From an uncultured Lachnospiraceae bacterium (GTDB taxonomy: Bacteria > Bacillota > Clostridia > Lachnospirales > Lachnospiraceae), in the NCBI GenBank assembly GCA_902795625.1, contig CADBLW010000374.1, positions 1 through 5,566 of the forward strand: a stretch of 5,566 bases of DNA. The letters run 5' to 3'. The notes beneath the pieces are model-generated. The model had not been told where the DNA came from and did no database searches. It worked only from the letters and a program-made list of their open reading frames with translations. Below, one piece after another: positions 3,909 to 5,566 of the stretch. The translations under genes and the position numbers were made by a program. Each line of letters opens with the position of its first letter. The stretch's first letter is position 1.

Positions 3909-5516
3909 ATGAAAAAGCTTATTATCATCAAACGAAATATCATGACACTCCTACTTGCCGTCCTTCTTGCAATGGTGTTAGCCGCCTGCGGGCAGACCGA
4001 CGCGACTGACACCAGCCCGGCGGACGGAAGAAAGTCAAAGGAGAACACGACCGTCAGCTCCGGCGGACAGTCCGAGCTTGACACGAACAACGGCAACTCC
4101 GAAGACAACACTTCGGATACGGATAAGAAAGTCACGGCAGTCACCACATCGAGCATCACCAAGGAGGAGCTCGATGTCGACAATCTCTTCAGCAATCGTG
4201 ACCTTGAGCAGTCACCGGACCTTACGAACGCCGAAACCCTTACGGTGAGCAACGGTCAGACGATCGACATCGCTGCTGAGGGCATCTACCGGATCACCGG
4301 AACAGCTTCCGACTGCACCATCCGCGTTGACGCGGGCCTGCAGGACAAGGTACAGCTCGTGCTGGACGGCGTTACGATCACGAACGGGGATTTTCCGGCG
4401 ATCTACATCGTATCCGCCGACAAATGCTTCATCACCACAGTCGCAGACAGCACCCTCTCCGTGACCGGAACCTTCCGGGCGGACGGTGACACCAACACCG
4501 ACGCGGTGATCTTCTCCAGGGAAGACCTGACGCTGAACGGAACCGCTTCCCTGAAGCTCACATCGGCGAAGGGCAACGGCATCTCCTGCAAGGACGACCT
4601 CAAGGTGACCGGCGGAACGTACGTACTCTCAACGGAGCTTGACGCGCTGGAGGCCAACGACTCCATCGCGATCTGCGGCGGCGACTTCACGATCACGACG
4701 CAGAAGGACGGTCTGCACAGCGAGAACGATGAGGACAATACCGTCGGATATATCTACGTAAGCGGCGGCACCTTCAACATTCAGGCTAAGAGCGACGGCA
4801 TTCAGGCCACCACCTTCGCACGCTTCGACGGCGGCACCTTCAAGATCAACGGTTCCGAGGGAATTGAGGCCACCCGCATTGAAGTCAACGACGGCACCTT
4901 TGATATCTACGGCTCCGACGACGGCTTCAACGCCTCCAAGAAGAGCAGATCATACGGCACTCCCACCATTGTAATCAACGGAGGCTACGTCAAGATCGAA
5001 GTCGGTCAGGGCGACACCGACGCACTCGACGCGAACGGTGACATCTACGTCAACGGCGGCACGGTCGACGTGACCTACCGCGGCATGGGCTCCTTCGACT
5101 GCGACGGCAAAGCCGAGTTCAACGGCGGCACCATCTACATCAACGGTGAACAGGTCGACTCCATCCCGCAGTCCATGACCGGACAGGGCGGCATGGGTGG
5201 TCGCGGCGGCCAGGGCGGCAAAAGCGGCAACGGCGGCTGGGGAGGTAACGGTCAAAACCCACCTGACGGCGGCCGCGGAGGCAAGGGCGGCAAAGGCAAG
5301 GGCAACGACAGCGACAACAACAGCGACAATAACACCGACAGCGGCAACTACCCGAACTTCCCGGGCAACGGCCAGATGCCTGACTTCGGTAACGGCCAGT
5401 TCCCGCAGCAGCCCGACGGAAGCAACGGATATTTTCCGAACTTCCCGAACAACAATGATGATAACGGCAGCGATGCCGATGACAACAGCGACGGCAGAAA
5501 GAACAATCCTGTCTGA
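3909..5516 (+). CDS. secreted beta-helix carbohydrate-binding lipoprotein, Cthe_2159/DUF4353 family, with Gly-rich tail
   Basis: This 535-residue protein starts with a short basic stretch, a hydrophobic helix and the lipobox Leu-Ala-Ala-Cys (Cys27), so it is exported and lipid-anchored. Residues 28-105 are a polar Ser/Thr/Asn/Asp linker. Residues about 106-415 match the carbohydrate-binding domain named after Clostridium thermocellum Cthe_2159, a right-handed beta-helix of pectate-lyase type that, as I recall, binds calcium, cellulose and polygalacturonate. Visible support is a ladder of at least eight GGTFxI-like turns (235, 257, 286, 308, 328, 358, 383, 406), alternating with acidic turns such as SDGIQA, SEGIEA, DTDALDA and ELDALEA that could hold calcium. 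Residues 425-466 are Gly-rich; the end is Asn/Asp-rich with two PNFP motifs. No catalytic residues can be assigned, so binding rather than cleavage is likely. It is divergent from the nucleotidase gene. In other Clostridia such genes can lie near CotH-type and VTC-type genes; none is visible here. Confidence 0.93.
   Translation: MKKLIIIKRNIMTLLLAVLLAMVLAACGQTDATDTSPADGRKSKENTTVSSGGQSELDTNNGNSEDNTSDTDKKVTAVTTSSITKEELDVDNLFSNRDLEQSPDLTNAETLTVSNGQTIDIAAEGIYRITGTASDCTIRVDAGLQDKVQLVLDGVTITNGDFPAIYIVSADKCFITTVADSTLSVTGTFRADGDTNTDAVIFSREDLTLNGTASLKLTSAKGNGISCKDDLKVTGGTYVLSTELDALEANDSIAICGGDFTITTQKDGLHSENDEDNTVGYIYVSGGTFNIQAKSDGIQATTFARFDGGTFKINGSEGIEATRIEVNDGTFDIYGSDDGFNASKKSRSYGTPTIVINGGYVKIEVGQGDTDALDANGDIYVNGGTVDVTYRGMGSFDCDGKAEFNGGTIYINGEQVDSIPQSMTGQGGMGGRGGQGGKSGNGGWGGNGQNPPDGGRGGKGGKGKGNDSDNNSDNNTDSGNYPNFPGNGQMPDFGNGQFPQQPDGSNGYFPNFPNNNDDNGSDADDNSDGRKNNPV
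5181..5306 (+). repeat. Gly-rich low-complexity segment of the lipoprotein
   Basis: Residues 425-466 are made of GGxGG-type steps with Lys, Arg, Gln and Asn between them, encoded by repeated GGCGGC-like codons. The segment is basic, unlike the acidic Asn/Asp-rich regions on both sides. It is a probable flexible or wall-interacting tail and a likely place for slippage between strains. Confidence 0.8.
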
Positions 5517-5536
5517 CGCCGCCGGAATATGAATAA

Positions 5537-5560
5537 ACCGGTCGATCAGGTTTGGCCGGT
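5537..5560 (+). terminator. possible hairpin after the lipoprotein gene
   Basis: ACCGGTC and GGCCGGT can form a 7-bp stem (one G-U pair) with a 10-nt loop, starting 21 nt after the stop codon. Only six bases follow before the window ends and they contain no U-run, so termination cannot be confirmed. It may instead be part of an intergenic leader for a gene outside the window. Confidence 0.3.
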
Positions 5561-5566
5561 ATAAAC

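Noticed and set aside
5529..5564. Eleven-codon open frame after the lipoprotein gene
   Set aside because: It is too short, has no clear ribosome site and overlaps the possible hairpin.

Overview
The window suggests a moderately GC-rich member of the Clostridia, perhaps Lachnospiraceae. The reasons are an AGGAGGT-type ribosome binding site, two lipoproteins with typical Gram-positive lipoboxes, a Pro/Thr/Ala/Glu-rich surface linker, and a calcium-type beta-helix carbohydrate-binding lipoprotein of the Cthe_2159 (DUF4353) family. The family assignment is inference from protein style; no rRNA or other marker is present.

Layout. Positions 1-1451 (minus strand, 3' end cut by the window edge) encode a cytoplasmic alpha/beta hydrolase of the esterase / PHB-depolymerase-like type. 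It appears to carry a degenerate hydrolase copy in front of the active-looking one. Positions 1452-1703 are a 252-bp intergenic region with a cluster of dyad symmetries and a probable hydrolase promoter bracketed by an 11-bp inverted repeat. Positions 1704-3602 (minus) encode a complete lipid-anchored 5'-nucleotidase / metallophosphatase. Positions 3603-3908 are a divergent control region. Positions 3909-5516 (plus) encode a complete secreted lipoprotein with a beta-helix carbohydrate-binding domain and a Gly-rich tail. The last 50 bases hold a possible hairpin and no supported gene.

How it fits together. The nucleotidase and the carbohydrate-binding lipoprotein are transcribed divergently from one 306-bp region and both act outside the membrane: one releases phosphate and nucleosides, the other probably binds acidic or cellulosic polysaccharide. 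The hydrolase has no signal peptide and its own promoter, so it need not be part of the same process. The genes are ordinary. The most interesting material is regulatory: a perfect 18-bp palindrome (CATTTTCCGCGGAAAATG) occurs twice, and one copy fills the 17-bp spacer of a good extended -10 promoter for the nucleotidase, where a repressor would be expected to bind. The other copy lies just beyond the nucleotidase stop codon. The divergent region also has three TTCCA repeats at exact 11-bp spacing and a 10-bp GC-rich stem-loop in the nucleotidase leader. I see no tRNA, rRNA, CRISPR array, insertion sequence or phage gene.
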